The notes below the pieces were generated by a model. The model did no database searches. It worked only from the letters and a program-made list of their open reading frames with translations, and was not told the DNA's origin. This document shows, in pieces, positions 33,549-43,400 of a stretch of 64,000 nucleotides of DNA (position 1 is the first letter of the stretch; each line of letters starts with the position of its first letter). This stretch comes from Labedella phragmitis (GTDB taxonomy: Bacteria; Actinomycetota; Actinomycetes; Actinomycetales; Microbacteriaceae). Location: the NCBI RefSeq assembly GCF_004078635.1, contig NZ_RZNB01000005.1, positions 186,001-250,000 of the forward strand, written 5' to 3'. Position numbers and translations under genes: made by a program.

Positions 33549-35018
33549 TCAGTCGCGCGGGGTCGACGCGACGCGAGCCATCCAGGCCTCCACGTCGTCG
33601 GCCGTCCGGGGGATGTCGGCCGAGAGGTTCACGGCTCCGTCCGCCGTGACGAGGATGTCATCCTCGATGCGCACGCCGATACCCCGGAACTCCTCTGGGA
33701 CCGTGAGGTCGTCCGGCTGGAAGTAGAGACCGGGCTCGATCGTGAAGACCATCCCCTCGGCGACGACACCGTCGTGGTACATGTCGCGACGGGCCTGGGC
33801 GCAGTCGTGCACGTCGAGCCCGAGGTGGTGGCTCGTGCCGTGCACCATGTAGCGACGGTGGAACTGGGCGTCGGGCTCGAGCGACTCCTCGGCCGTGACG
33901 GGGAGCATGCCCCACTCGGCCGTGTAGCGCGCGATGACCTTCATCGCCTCGGCGTGGACCTCGCGGAAGACGATCCCGGGTCGGACGATCGCGAGGGCCG
34001 CGTCAGCGGCTTCCCTCACCGCTTCGTAGACCTTCCGCTGGACCGGTGAGAAGGTGCCGCTCACCGGGAGGGTGCGCGTGATGTCGGCGGTGTAGAGGCT
34101 GTCGAGCTCCACGCCGGCGTCGATGAGGATGAGGTCGCCGGGCGAGACGGTGCCGTCGTTGCGGGTCCAGTGCAGGATGCAGGCGTGCCGACCCGACGCC
34201 GCGATCGTGTCGTAGCCGACCGCGTTGCCGTCGAGTCGCGCGCGCGTCGAGAAGACGCCCTCGACGATGCGCTCACCGCGCGGCTTCGCGGCGAGCGTCG
34301 GGATCGCGGCGACGACGTCGTCGAAGCCGCGGCGGGTCGCCTCGACGGCAGCCGTGAGCTCGGCGACCTCGAACTCGTCCTTCACGAGGCGCAACTCGGA
34401 GACGAAGCGGTCGAGCTCCTCGTCGTCGCCGAGCGTGCGGTCCGCCTCGCGCGTCTCGAAGGCGTCGAGGTGGTCCGTCGCGATGCCGAGATCGGCCGCG
34501 ACCTGCTCGAGCGAGGGGCGCGCTCCGATCCAGAACTCGCCGATCGCCGGATTCGCGTAGAACTCGTTCGAGTCGCGGCCCGCGCGCTCCCGGAAGTAGA
34601 GCGTGGCGTCGTGACCGCTCTCGGTGGGGTCGAGGACCAGCACGGAGTCGGGTTCACTGTCGCTTCCCCAGCCCGTCAGGTGGGCGAAGGCCGAGTGGGC
34701 CCGGAAGGGGTAGTCGGTGTCGTTGGAGCGAGTGAGGAGAGCTCCCGCGGGCAGGACGACGCGCTCTCCGGCGAACGCGGCGGACACGGCACCGCGGCGC
34801 TCCGCGGCGAAGGAGGCGACCCTCCGCTGCTCGGGGAGTTCATCGACGCGCTCGGCCCATCCGCTCGAGATGTAGTCCTGGAACCGAGTGCTCTGCGGCG
34901 TCGTCGACCGGTTGCTGTTCGCGGGAGCGCCCGTCGGCTCACTCGCGGACGGCGCGGGAGTCTCGGGAGTCGCTGTCTGGGAGTCTGCGGGGGCTGTCAC
35001 GTCGCTCGAGGAGGCCAT
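33549..35018 (-). CDS. pepP: Xaa-Pro aminopeptidase (aminopeptidase P)
   Basis: M24B metallopeptidase of 489 residues that removes N-terminal residues preceding proline. Dinuclear metal ligands are visible: LILIDAGVELDSLYTADITR (two Asp), HGTSHHLGLDVHD (His), FTIEPGLY (Glu) and GIGVRIEDD (Glu). An AMP_N-type N-terminal domain occupies about residues 45-190. The first 45 residues are Ser/Thr/Pro-rich and disordered and unlike a signal peptide. The ATG at 35018 lies six bases after CAGAAT, with GGAGG in between. Confidence 0.94.
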   Translation of the reverse strand: MASSSDVTAPADSQTATPETPAPSASEPTGAPANSNRSTTPQSTRFQDYISSGWAERVDELPEQRRVASFAAERRGAVSAAFAGERVVLPAGALLTRSNDTDYPFRAHSAFAHLTGWGSDSEPDSVLVLDPTESGHDATLYFRERAGRDSNEFYANPAIGEFWIGARPSLEQVAADLGIATDHLDAFETREADRTLGDDEELDRFVSELRLVKDEFEVAELTAAVEATRRGFDDVVAAIPTLAAKPRGERIVEGVFSTRARLDGNAVGYDTIAASGRHACILHWTRNDGTVSPGDLILIDAGVELDSLYTADITRTLPVSGTFSPVQRKVYEAVREAADAALAIVRPGIVFREVHAEAMKVIARYTAEWGMLPVTAEESLEPDAQFHRRYMVHGTSHHLGLDVHDCAQARRDMYHDGVVAEGMVFTIEPGLYFQPDDLTVPEEFRGIGVRIEDDILVTADGAVNLSADIPRTADDVEAWMARVASTPRD

Positions 35019-35040
35019 GCCTCCATTCTGGCACCGCCGG

Positions 35041-36081
35041 CTACGGGGCGGAGGACAGCTGCACGAGGACGGGGCGGTGATCGCTCGCTTCGAGTGCCGG
35101 GTCGTCGAGGACGCGCATCCCCGTGGCGATCCAGTTCGGCGTCGCCATGACGTGATCGATGGGGGAGCCGAGCAGGGTCGGCCACGCCGACGACCACGTT
35201 CCGACGGCCGCGTTGCCCGACTGGAGGCCGGCGTCGGAGCAGCGACCCATGGTCGCTCCGTCCGTCGTCGCGAGACCCGCCATGTGATCGACGGTCGCGT
35301 TGAAGTCGCCGGCCATGATGACGTTGTCCTCCGCGCACTGCGTCGCGAGCCACTCGAGGTCGGCCCGCCAGTTCTCCATCTGACCGGGGATGGGGGCGAC
35401 GGCGTGCACGGCGACGATCGTCGGCCCGTCGCCGTCGGTCGGTTTCAGCACGACCGTGGGGAGGACGAGCGTGTTGCCCACGCGCGCCTGCTCCTCGGCT
35501 CGATCCCGATTCGAGTCCCAGACCGTGCCGTAGTCGCCGAGCCGGGGACTGACGAGGATCGTCGTCGATCGCGCCTTGGCGATCTTGTCGAACCAGACGG
35601 TGTGCACCCACATGGGGTTGCCGCCCTCGCGCATGAGGTTGGCGACCTCGATTCCGGTCTCCTTCGTGGTCTCCGGGAGACTGATGATGTCGGCCTTCCC
35701 GTCGAGGGCCGTCCGGGCGATGGTCTCCGCCCCGGGCGCGTCGCCGAGGGTGTTCCAGCTCAACACCGTCACGGAACCGTCCGTCCACTCGGCGAACGAC
35801 GAGTCGCCGACACCCCGCGCGCCCATGATGGCGGCGTTGCCGGCCGCCGTCAGGACGAGGAGGACGGCGATGGTGCCGGCGACCGCGCGGAGCGGACGCG
35901 CGAGCGCGAGCAGCAGGAACAGGGCGGCAGCCGCGAGCGCTCCGACCACGAGGAAGCCGCGCAGGGCGACGAGTTGAGCGACCATCCACACGTTCTGGGC
36001 GCCGAAGAGTTGCGGCCACGTCGCGACGAGGCACGCGATCGCGACGGCGATCGTGATGACGGCATCGAGGAATCTGAGCAT
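35041..36081 (-). CDS. Membrane-anchored endonuclease/exonuclease/phosphatase-family protein
   Basis: A 346-residue protein. Three N-terminal helices (residues 1-85) anchor an EEP (DNase I/sphingomyelinase-like) catalytic domain. Its motifs follow in order: VLSWNTLGD (metal Asn), ISLPETT (Glu), VAVHAVAP, IMAGDFNAT (Asp/Asn), PIDHVMAT and SDHRPVLVQL (Asp-His pair). The active site looks complete. The position suggests an active domain outside the cell, with a phosphodiester or phospholipid substrate. It lies 22 bases upstream of pepP on the same strand. Confidence 0.87.
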   Translation of the reverse strand: MLRFLDAVITIAVAIACLVATWPQLFGAQNVWMVAQLVALRGFLVVGALAAAALFLLLALARPLRAVAGTIAVLLVLTAAGNAAIMGARGVGDSSFAEWTDGSVTVLSWNTLGDAPGAETIARTALDGKADIISLPETTKETGIEVANLMREGGNPMWVHTVWFDKIAKARSTTILVSPRLGDYGTVWDSNRDRAEEQARVGNTLVLPTVVLKPTDGDGPTIVAVHAVAPIPGQMENWRADLEWLATQCAEDNVIMAGDFNATVDHMAGLATTDGATMGRCSDAGLQSGNAAVGTWSSAWPTLLGSPIDHVMATPNWIATGMRVLDDPALEASDHRPVLVQLSSAP

Positions 36082-36196
36082 GGCGCTGCCACCATACCGA
36101 CAGGCCCCTGGGAAGCGGCCGAGCCGGCTCGGGTGTCGCCTCCGGGATCGCCGACCCGGCTCCCGCCGTGAACGACGACGGCGCGGGCATGACGCC

Positions 36197-36208
36197 TAGA
36201 CTGAGGGG
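36197..36208 (+). promoter_or_regulatory. Leaderless-type -10 box of the PHP gene
   Basis: TAGACT followed by six bases and the ATG at 36209; this is the same TAGACT sequence as before the genes at 16905 and 24128. Confidence 0.5.
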
Positions 36209-37105
36209 ATGGCGGGCGAACGGCGATTCCACGGCCCGAGCGACCTGCACACCCACTCGAGCGTGTCCGACGGCACGGAGACACCGAGTCGGCTCGTCCG
36301 CTCGGCGTCGGCCGCTGGGCTCGGTACGGTCGCTCTGACCGACCACGACTCGACGGCCGGGTGGTCGGAAGCCGCGGTGGCGGCGCGCTCGGAGGGCATC
36401 ACCCTCATCCCGGGCATGGAGTTCAGCACACGTCTGGGCTACCGGAGCATCCACCTCCTCGCCTACCTCTTCGATCCGTCCGACGGCGACCTCGTCACGG
36501 AGATGGCCAGGATCCGCGAGGCGCGGCTCGTGCGAGCGGAACGCATCGTGCAGAACCTCTCCCGTGACTACGCCCTGACCTGGGACGACGTCGTGGCGCA
36601 GACCACGGACGGTGCGACGATCGGGCGGCCGCACATCGCGGACGCCCTCGTGGCGCGCGGTCACGTCCCGACGCGGAGTGAGGCGTTCGCGAGCATCCTG
36701 CATCCGTCGAGGGGCTACTTCCTCCCGCACTACGCGCCCGATCCGGTCGACGCGGTGCGGCTCGTGGTCGCGGCCGGGGGAGTGCCCGTCATCGCGCATC
36801 CCGCGACGCGCGGGCCGGGCCTCATCGTCTCCGACCGCGACGTGGAGGACCTCGTCGGGGCGGGCCTCGCCGGCCTCGAGATCGACCATCGGGAGAACAC
36901 GGCGTCGGGCAAGCAGGCCATCCGTCGCCTGGCAGGACGCCACGGTCTCATCCTGACGGGATCGAGCGACTACCACGGCACGGGCAAGCCCAATCTCCTG
37001 GGGGAGAACACGACGTCGGATGACAGCGTCGCGGCGATCATCGAGCGTGGCACGGGAAGCGAGCCGGTCTACGGTCGAGCCGTCGAGGATCCTGCCCGGG
37101 CCTGA
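36209..37105 (+). CDS. PHP-domain phosphoesterase (YciV/RNase AM type)
   Basis: A 298-residue metal-dependent phosphoesterase. The PHP motifs are DLHTHSSVSDGTETP (metal His/Asp), LTDHDSTAGW, PGMEFST, GVPVIAHPATRG (His) and LTGSSDYHGTGKPN (Asp/His). Length and motif order fit the YciV family, whose E. coli member trims 5' ends of rRNA and degrades pAp. The start is the ATG at 36209 behind TAGACT. An 18-bp tandem repeat and a 16-bp hairpin follow the stop. Confidence 0.88.
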   Translation: MAGERRFHGPSDLHTHSSVSDGTETPSRLVRSASAAGLGTVALTDHDSTAGWSEAAVAARSEGITLIPGMEFSTRLGYRSIHLLAYLFDPSDGDLVTEMARIREARLVRAERIVQNLSRDYALTWDDVVAQTTDGATIGRPHIADALVARGHVPTRSEAFASILHPSRGYFLPHYAPDPVDAVRLVVAAGGVPVIAHPATRGPGLIVSDRDVEDLVGAGLAGLEIDHRENTASGKQAIRRLAGRHGLILTGSSDYHGTGKPNLLGENTTSDDSVAAIIERGTGSEPVYGRAVEDPARA

Positions 37106-37124
37106 CGGGTCCGTCGGGGCCGAC

Positions 37125-37196
37125 GCGCCTGTCGGGAACGACTCGCCTGTCGGGAACGACGCGCCTGTCGGGAACGACGCGCCTGTCGGGAACGAC
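37125..37196. repeat. Four tandem copies of an 18-bp unit
   Basis: Copies at 37125-37142, 37143-37160, 37161-37178 and 37179-37196 of GCGCCTGTCGGGAACGAC, one copy with a single change, and a degenerate fifth copy just before. It sits between the PHP stop and its terminator. In one frame it reads as repeated APVGND, but no gene start or ribosome site supports translation. Confidence 0.9.
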
Positions 37197-37231
37197 GAGG
37201 GCGCACCCGCTCACACGGGTGCGCCCTCGTC
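37194..37231. terminator. Terminator between the PHP and helicase genes
   Basis: A perfect 16-bp stem (37194-37209 with 37216-37231) and a 6-base loop, followed by TTGTC. It lies between convergent genes and overlaps the last repeat copy by three bases. Confidence 0.8.
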
Positions 37232-37259
37232 TTGTCTCCGGTGACTGCCGTCCGATGGA

Positions 37260-38729
37260 TCAGGCGGTGGGCGGCGCCGTCCGGCGGCGCGTGCGATTGC
37301 GGCGCCGCGGAGCGCTGTTGCCGTCGTGGTGCTCTCGGCCGCCACCGTCGTGGGTACCGGTGGCCGCCGGGGCATCGGCGATCGCTCCGCCGGTCGTTCC
37401 CTCAGCGCGCGGGTTCTCCCGCTTCCGCTCTCCCGCATCGCTAGCCGATCCGCCGCGCGAGCGCTGCCCACGACCGCCTCGGCCGGAGCGGTCGCCGGCC
37501 CCGCCACCGGAGGTCGAGGAGGTCCGGGGAGCAGCGGCGGGGGAGGAGCCGGGCAGCCGACCCTTCGTGCCGGCGGGGATGTCGAGGTCCTCGAAGAGGT
37601 GCGGCGACGAGGAGTAGGTCTCCGTCGGTTCAGGCTGTCCGAAGTCGAGGGCCCGGTTGATGAGAGCCCACTTGTGGAGGTCGTCCCAGTCGACGAAGGT
37701 GACGGCGATGCCCGTCTTCCCCGCGCGACCTGTGCGCCCGACGCGGTGGAGGTAGGTCTTCTCGTCCTCCGGGATGGTGTGGTTGATGACGTGCGTCACG
37801 TCATCGACATCGATGCCGCGAGCGGCGACGTCCGTTGCGATGAGCACGTCCTTCTTGCCCGCCTTGAACGCGGCCATCGCGCGCTCGCGCTGCTCCTGAC
37901 CGAGGTCGCCGTGAACGGCGGCGGCGTTGAAGCCGCGATCGTTCAGTTCTTCGACGAGCTTGGCGGCTGCGCGCTTCGTGCGCGTGAAGATGACGGTCTT
38001 GCCGCGGCCGTTCGCCTGCAGGATCCGGGCGATGACCTCGTCCTTGTCGAGCGAGTGCGCACGGTAGATGAGGTGCTTGATGTTCGCCTGCGTGAGGCCC
38101 TCATCGGGGTCGGACGCCCGGATGTGGATCGGCTTGTTCATGAAACGGCGCGCCAGGGCGACGATCGGCCCCGGCATCGTGGCGGAGAACAGCATCGTGT
38201 GTCGCTCGGGCGGCGTCTTGGAGAAGAGCTTCTCGATGTCCGAGAGGAAGCCGAGGTCGAGCATCTTGTCCGCCTCGTCGAGCACCATCTCCTGGATCTT
38301 CGAGAAGTCGAGGAGGCGCTGGTTGTTGAGGTCGATGAGTCGACCGGGCGTGCCGACGACGAGCTGGGCGCCCGCCTTGATCTGTTCGATCTGGCCTTCG
38401 TACGCCTTGCCGCCGTAGATCGACACGATCTTCGTCCCACGGTTCGCGGCGGCGACCTCGAGGTCCTCGGTCACCTGGACGCAGAGCTCGCGCGTCGGGA
38501 CGACGACGAGTGCCTTGACCCCGGGCTCCGGGTTCGCGCCGAGCCGCTGAAGGATCGGGAGGCCGAACCCGAAGGTCTTGCCCGTACCCGTCTTGGCCTG
38601 GCCGATGATGTCCTGCCCGCTCAAGCCCAGGGGGATCGTCTGCTCCTGGATGGGGAAGGGGGAGAGAATGTTCTTTGCTGCGAGGGCGTCGACCATGTCC
38701 TGGTCGACCCCGAGATCACGGAAATCCAC
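37260..38729 (-). CDS. rhlE: DEAD-box ATP-dependent RNA helicase
   Basis: A 489-residue RNA helicase for RNA remodelling, ribosome assembly or mRNA decay. Motifs in order: Q motif PFPIQEQTIPLGL, I AKTGTGKT, Ia PTREL, Ib TPGR, II DEAD in VLDEADKML, III SAT, IV VIFTRT, V ATDVAARGID and VI HRVGRTGRAGK. After about residue 385 a low-complexity basic tail rich in Gly, Arg, Ser and Pro follows, probably an RNA-binding region. It is divergent from the ferritin-like gene across 190 bases, as I recall for mycobacterial rhlE. The symbol is by that context. Confidence 0.93.
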   Translation of the reverse strand: MDFRDLGVDQDMVDALAAKNILSPFPIQEQTIPLGLSGQDIIGQAKTGTGKTFGFGLPILQRLGANPEPGVKALVVVPTRELCVQVTEDLEVAAANRGTKIVSIYGGKAYEGQIEQIKAGAQLVVGTPGRLIDLNNQRLLDFSKIQEMVLDEADKMLDLGFLSDIEKLFSKTPPERHTMLFSATMPGPIVALARRFMNKPIHIRASDPDEGLTQANIKHLIYRAHSLDKDEVIARILQANGRGKTVIFTRTKRAAAKLVEELNDRGFNAAAVHGDLGQEQRERAMAAFKAGKKDVLIATDVAARGIDVDDVTHVINHTIPEDEKTYLHRVGRTGRAGKTGIAVTFVDWDDLHKWALINRALDFGQPEPTETYSSSPHLFEDLDIPAGTKGRLPGSSPAAAPRTSSTSGGGAGDRSGRGGRGQRSRGGSASDAGERKRENPRAEGTTGGAIADAPAATGTHDGGGREHHDGNSAPRRRNRTRRRTAPPTA

Positions 38730-38907
38730 GTATTCGTTTGCCTGTCAGTGCGTGAGTGCGGTCTACGCCGTTGTCTGTTCACGTCTGCGGCGTAGGTCCC
38801 GATCCGATGCCGGGAATCACCTCAGACTATCGGACGCGGCCGGGCGTCGCCTGGAGGACCCACTGGCGCGCCCGATCGCCGCGTCAAGCGGGCGGCAGGT
38901 CTTCGGC

Positions 38908-38919
38908 TAAAGTTGCGGG
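38908..38919 (+). promoter_or_regulatory. Leaderless-type -10 box of the 38920 gene
   Basis: TAAAGT followed by six bases and the GTG start; no Shine-Dalgarno sequence. Confidence 0.45.
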
Positions 38920-39630
38920 GTGGCATCCTGGTTCGGCCGACGCGGTCCTCGGAGGGAGACTCCGCGGCTGCGCGCTCGTGGAGCCCGTCGCTCCGTCACG
39001 CGGGTCGAGTTCACGGATCTCCACCCCGATCCCGACAGCTACCTCGGCCGCGCCGCACGGATCCAGTTGGGCCACGTCGAGACACTCGGTGCCCTCGTCG
39101 CCCGCTTCGAGCGCTTCGACGACAAGGAGCGGCTCTCGACGGCCGCCGGCTTCGCGCTCAGCAAGCATCAGGCCGTCGTCGCCGAGATCGAGCGGCGCGA
39201 CGGTGATCCCGCCGAAGCGATGGCTGCGGTGGCCCCCTCCATCGACCATTTCCGTTCCATCACGCAGGGCAACAGCCCGACGGAAGCACTCTTGTCGTTC
39301 CATGTGACGTCCGGCTTCCTCGACGACCTGTTCATCGGACTCGCTGCGAGCCTGCCGCCGGACCTCGGCCCCCGGATCGGCGGACTCCTGGGTGCCGAGG
39401 CCGGGACCGCGGGCATCGTCGACATCCTCGAACGGGAGATCTCCGTCGACCGCCGCACCGCATCCTTCCTCGCCATGTGGGGTCGGCGGCTCGTGGGCGA
39501 CACGCTTCTGCTGGCGCGGGAGGTCGTCGACGGCGGCGGGCACGAGCACGGCGACGACGTCGAGCCCGTCTTCACGGAGCTCATCGCCGCGCACACACGG
39601 CGGATGGACGCGCTCGGCCTCACGGCGTGA
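38920..39630 (+). CDS. Ferritin-like-fold protein of unknown function
   Basis: A 236-residue mostly helical protein. It has a basic N-terminus of about 30 residues and then helices with carboxylate/histidine motifs typical of ferritin-like four-helix bundles (LGHVETLGALVARFERFDDKE and ALSKHQAVVAEIERRDGD, each within 20 or so residues and listed by key residues His, Glu). The E...ExxH pattern is partly degenerate, so metal binding is uncertain. Homologues next to rhlE-type helicases are, to my memory, annotated as ferritin-like or MiaE-like. The GTG start follows a TAAAGT box by six bases. Confidence 0.68.
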   Translation: MASWFGRRGPRRETPRLRARGARRSVTRVEFTDLHPDPDSYLGRAARIQLGHVETLGALVARFERFDDKERLSTAAGFALSKHQAVVAEIERRDGDPAEAMAAVAPSIDHFRSITQGNSPTEALLSFHVTSGFLDDLFIGLAASLPPDLGPRIGGLLGAEAGTAGIVDILEREISVDRRTASFLAMWGRRLVGDTLLLAREVVDGGGHEHGDDVEPVFTELIAAHTRRMDALGLTA

Positions 39631-39781
39631 GGCGTCCCGCGAGGCGTCGGGCACGAACTCGGCGAGCGGGTCTCCTCGGAGCTCATCGTGTCGCCGACGA
39701 GACGATGCACGCCCGCGACCCGACGGTGTGGGAGTGATCCCGCTTACGACGTCGGCGGCGACGGGGTGACGTTCGAGAGGC
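39631..39781. other. Short intergenic stretch
   Basis: About 150 bases between the ferritin-like gene and the convergent small membrane protein; I see no gene and no clear hairpin. Confidence 0.5.
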
Positions 39782-40069
39782 TCAGCCGCCGAGGCGGACG
39801 AGCATCCTCTCGTCGGAGGTCGATCGTGACCGACCCAGGACGACGGCGGCGACGGCCGCGGCGACGGCGGCGAGCAGGAGCGTGACGGCCCAGATCCACC
39901 CGCCATCCCATGGCCAGCCGAGAACGGTCAGCCCGAGCCAGACGACGGCCGATACGACCACACCGATGGCGGGGACCAGGAGCACCCCGCGCTCACGCTG
40001 CCAGGGGGCCGCGTAATGGACGCCGAGTCCGATGATCGCGCCGCCGAGCGCGACGAACAGCAACTCCAT
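39782..40069 (-). CDS. Small membrane protein of unknown function
   Basis: A 95-residue protein with three hydrophobic segments (MELLFVALGGAIIGLGVHY, VLLVPAIGVVVSAVVWLGLT, IWAVTLLLAAVAAAVAAVVL) and a short basic tail. No family recognised. The ATG at 40069 lies 3 bases after the DUF3107 stop, so it is probably expressed from the DUF3107 promoter. Confidence 0.7.
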   Translation of the reverse strand: MELLFVALGGAIIGLGVHYAAPWQRERGVLLVPAIGVVVSAVVWLGLTVLGWPWDGGWIWAVTLLLAAVAAAVAAVVLGRSRSTSDERMLVRLGG

Positions 40070-40072
40070 GGA

Positions 40073-40297
40073 TCAGGCGACGAAGCCGACGCGGCGCTGG
40101 TCTTCCGAGCCGACCTCGACGTACGCGAGACCGGCGGTCGGGATGATGAAGAGGCTGCCCTTGGAGTCCGTCAGGCTGAAGTACGAGCTCTTGTCATCGA
40201 GTGCCGCTTGGATCGTCTTGCGGACGTCCGAGATGGACTCCGACGACTCGAAGCTCACTTCGCGGGGACTGTTCGCGATTCCGATACGGATTTCCAC
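40073..40297 (-). CDS. DUF3107 protein
   Basis: A 74-residue soluble protein of the actinobacterial DUF3107 family (the M. tuberculosis TB9.4 type, from memory). The sequence begins MEIRIGIANSPREVSFES and ends with IIPTAGLAYVEVG and a short tail. Function unknown. It is divergent from adnA across about 150 bases, with the small membrane gene just downstream. Neighbourhood with the rhlE-type helicase and adnAB matches other actinobacteria. Confidence 0.88.
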   Translation of the reverse strand: MEIRIGIANSPREVSFESSESISDVRKTIQAALDDKSSYFSLTDSKGSLFIIPTAGLAYVEVGSEDQRRVGFVA

Positions 40298-40433
40298 GTG
40301 GATGCCTTTCGATTGCCTGGATTACGACTCTACGACACGGCCCGGGGCCGGGCGCTCCGCGTCGACTCGCCGTGAGCGAACACGCGCTCGCCACCATGCC
40401 GACGTGCTGTGCGGCGATGTCGGTGGCCGACGC

Positions 40434-40445
40434 TAGCGTGAACAC
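40434..40445 (+). promoter_or_regulatory. Leaderless-type -10 box of adnA
   Basis: TAGCGT followed by six bases and the GTG start at 40446. Confidence 0.5.
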
Positions 40446-43400
40446 GTGACTTCCGAGACCTCTGCGACCACCGAGACCGCCCGGGTCTCCGCGAGTGCGG
40501 AGCGCAGGGCCACTTCCTCCGCGATCTCCGGTGCACGTGCCGGTTCCGCCGAGGCCGGCTCTCGTGCTGTCCACCTCGACGCCGATCAGCGGCGGGTCGT
40601 CGGCGCCCCCGTCGGTCGGCACCTCGCCGTGCTCGGTGCGCCGGGCACGGGGAAGACCACTGTTGTCGTCGAACTCGTCGCGGAGCGGATCGCCACCGGT
40701 GCCCGTGCCACGGACGAGATCATGGTGATCGCGGCCGACCGCCGTGCGGCGACTCGGTTGCGGGATGTGCTCGCCGTCAGGGTCGGGGTGCCGACCGCGG
40801 GCCCGCTCGCTCGCGCTCTCACGTCGTTCGCCTTCGGCATCGTCGTCGCCGGAAACGCGCACGACGGGCTTCCCGCGCCCCGGTTGCTCACCGGTGGCGA
40901 GCAGGACGCCGTCATCGCCGATCTCCTCCTCGGCGACGACGAGGACGGCCGAAGCGACGACTGGCCGGCTCATCTCGACGCGGAGGTCCGGAGTCTTCCC
41001 GGGTTCCGTGGCGAGCTCCGGGAACTCATGGCCCGCGCCGTCGAAGCGCACGTCTCGCCGTCCCTCCTCGAAGAGCTCGGCGATCGTCGCCTCCGGGCCG
41101 AGTGGCGCGCCGCCGGTCGGTTCATCCGCCAGTACCACGAGGTCGTCGACGCGTTCCGTGACCAGTTCTACGACTCGACCGAACTGGTGCACCGCGCGAC
41201 CGAGATCGTCGATGGAGCGGGGCCGTCCGGCACGGGACTCGGCCCGTTCGCGCGTCTCCGTTCCCTGGTCGTCGACGACGCCGAGGAATTGAGCGCAGCC
41301 GGCGCTGAGCTGCTCGCGGCGTTCGCGCGCCGCGGCGTCGACATCGTCGTGACCGGTGACCCGGACGTGGCGTGCGGGGGCTTCCGGGGAGCGAACCCCG
41401 ACGTCGTGAGCCGACTGCCGCAGGTCCTCGACGCCCCGGCCGACACCGCGGTCCTCGGTTCCTCCTATCGTGGATCCCGTCAGCTGGCCGACGTGTACGA
41501 GCGCGTCGTCGCGCGGGTAGGAACGGCCGGAGCGGGCGCTCAGCGCCGCGTCCGCCGGCCGAACCGGTCGGTCGAGGAGCCGGTCCTCGTCACGACGCCG
41601 TCGAGCGTCGCGGAGCAGGTTGCAATCGTCGCGCGCGAGTTGCGTGAGCGACACGTCTTCGCCGGTGTGCCCTGGCACGACATGGCCGTCGTGGTGCGAA
41701 GCCGATCGCAGATCGCAGCGCTCGAACGCGGACTCGCCGGACTCGAGGTTCCCACGCGCGTCCTCGCCGGAGGTACGGCGCTCCGTGACGAGCCGTCGGT
41801 CCGTGCCTTCGTGCTCGCGAGCCGCGTCGCCCTCGGGGTCCGCCGGCTCGACGACTCCAGCGCCGAGGAGTTGCTCACAAGCGTCCTGGGCGGATTCGAT
41901 CGGGTCGAACTCCGGCGGCTTCGCGCGGCCCTCCGACAGCGTGAGGCCGACGCCGGAGGGGTTCGCTCAGCGGGCGAGCTGCTTGTCGAAGCGATGCAGC
42001 TCCCCGGTTCGCTCACCGACCTCGACACGCGTCACGGGCGTAAGGCGCAATCGCTCGCCGATAACCTCCGGCGCGCCGAGGCGTCGGCCGCGGATGGCGC
42101 GACGGTGGAAGAGCTGTTGTGGGGGCTGTGGGAGCGAGCAAGGCTCGAGCGCGCACTCGTCGAGCAGTCCCGCGGAACGGGGCTCGCTGCGGACGAGGCC
42201 AACCGCACCCTCGACGCGATCGTCGCCCTCTTCGCGGCCGCCCGCCGCGCCGTCGAGCGGTCCCCGGGCGAGAGCCCCGCGCACTTCCTCGATCAGTTGA
42301 CGGAATCGGATCTCCCGGAGGATACGCTCGCTCCGCGTGCAGCGGGCTCCGCCGTGGTCATCACCACGCCCGTCGGAACCGTCGACAGGGACTTCGACAC
42401 CGTCGTGATCTGTGGTCTCCAGGAGCACGGCTGGCCCAACATGCGGCAGCGCGGGACCCTCCTCGCGAGCGGCGAACTCGCCGACGCGGCAGCGGGGATA
42501 GACCCGACCCCCTCGGACGCTCGAGCCCTCGTCCTGCACGACGAGCTCCGCCTGCTCGCGCGGACCGTGTCTCGCGCCCGGGAACGGCTCGTCGTGAGCG
42601 CGGTCTCGGGGGAGGACTCAGCACCGAGTCCGTTCCTGCCCCTGTTCCCGCCGCCCACGGACGGACTCGTGGAACGGCACCCGCTCTCGCTTCGAGGACT
42701 CACGGCCCGGCTCCGCCGCGACCTCACGGTCGCGATCGAGCGGGGAGAGTACGCGGCCGCCGAGCGGGCCGCTGTCTCGCTCGCACGTCTCGCGCGCAAC
42801 GACGTCGATGGAGCAGACCCTCACGACTGGTCGGGCCTGCTCGACGTGTCCACAGACGCCCCGCTCGTGTCGGCAGAAGAGACGGTGCGAGTCTCGCCGT
42901 CACGCGTGCAGGCCTTCCGCACATGCGGACTGCATTGGTTGATCGACGAGCTCGGCGGCTCGACGGCGACCGTCGCCTCCGGGCTCGGCACGATCCTCCA
43001 CGAGGTCGCGGAGAATCTCGAGAGCACGGACGCCGACGAGATCTGGCGTGCGATGGCAGCGCGGTGGAGCGAACTCCCGTTCGAGGCGGGCTGGCAGGCG
43101 AGCCTCGAAGAGGTGAAGGGTCGGGACCTCGCTCGGCGCTTGGCGCTGTATCTGGCGAGCCTCGAGTCGCGCGGCGCCACGGTCATCGGCAAGGAGGTGG
43201 CTTTCGAGCTCCCGATCCCGCTCGTCGTGCCGGCGGAGGACGGGCGGCCCGAGTCGCCGGATACCGCCACGCACTCGCCTGATGCCGTCGCCCACGCGCC
43301 GGACGATGGGCCGACGATGGCCGTACTCCGCGGCACCATCGACCGGGTCGAGCTCGTGCGCGACGGCACGATCGACATCGTCGACCTCAAGACGGGCAAG

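Noticed and set aside
37125-37196. CRISPR array
   Set aside because: 18-bp units directly abut without spacers, and no cas genes are near.
37020-37244. Frame with APVGND repeats as a repeat protein
   Set aside because: Begins inside the PHP gene, has no start signal, and ends in a terminator hairpin; treated as non-coding tandem repeat.
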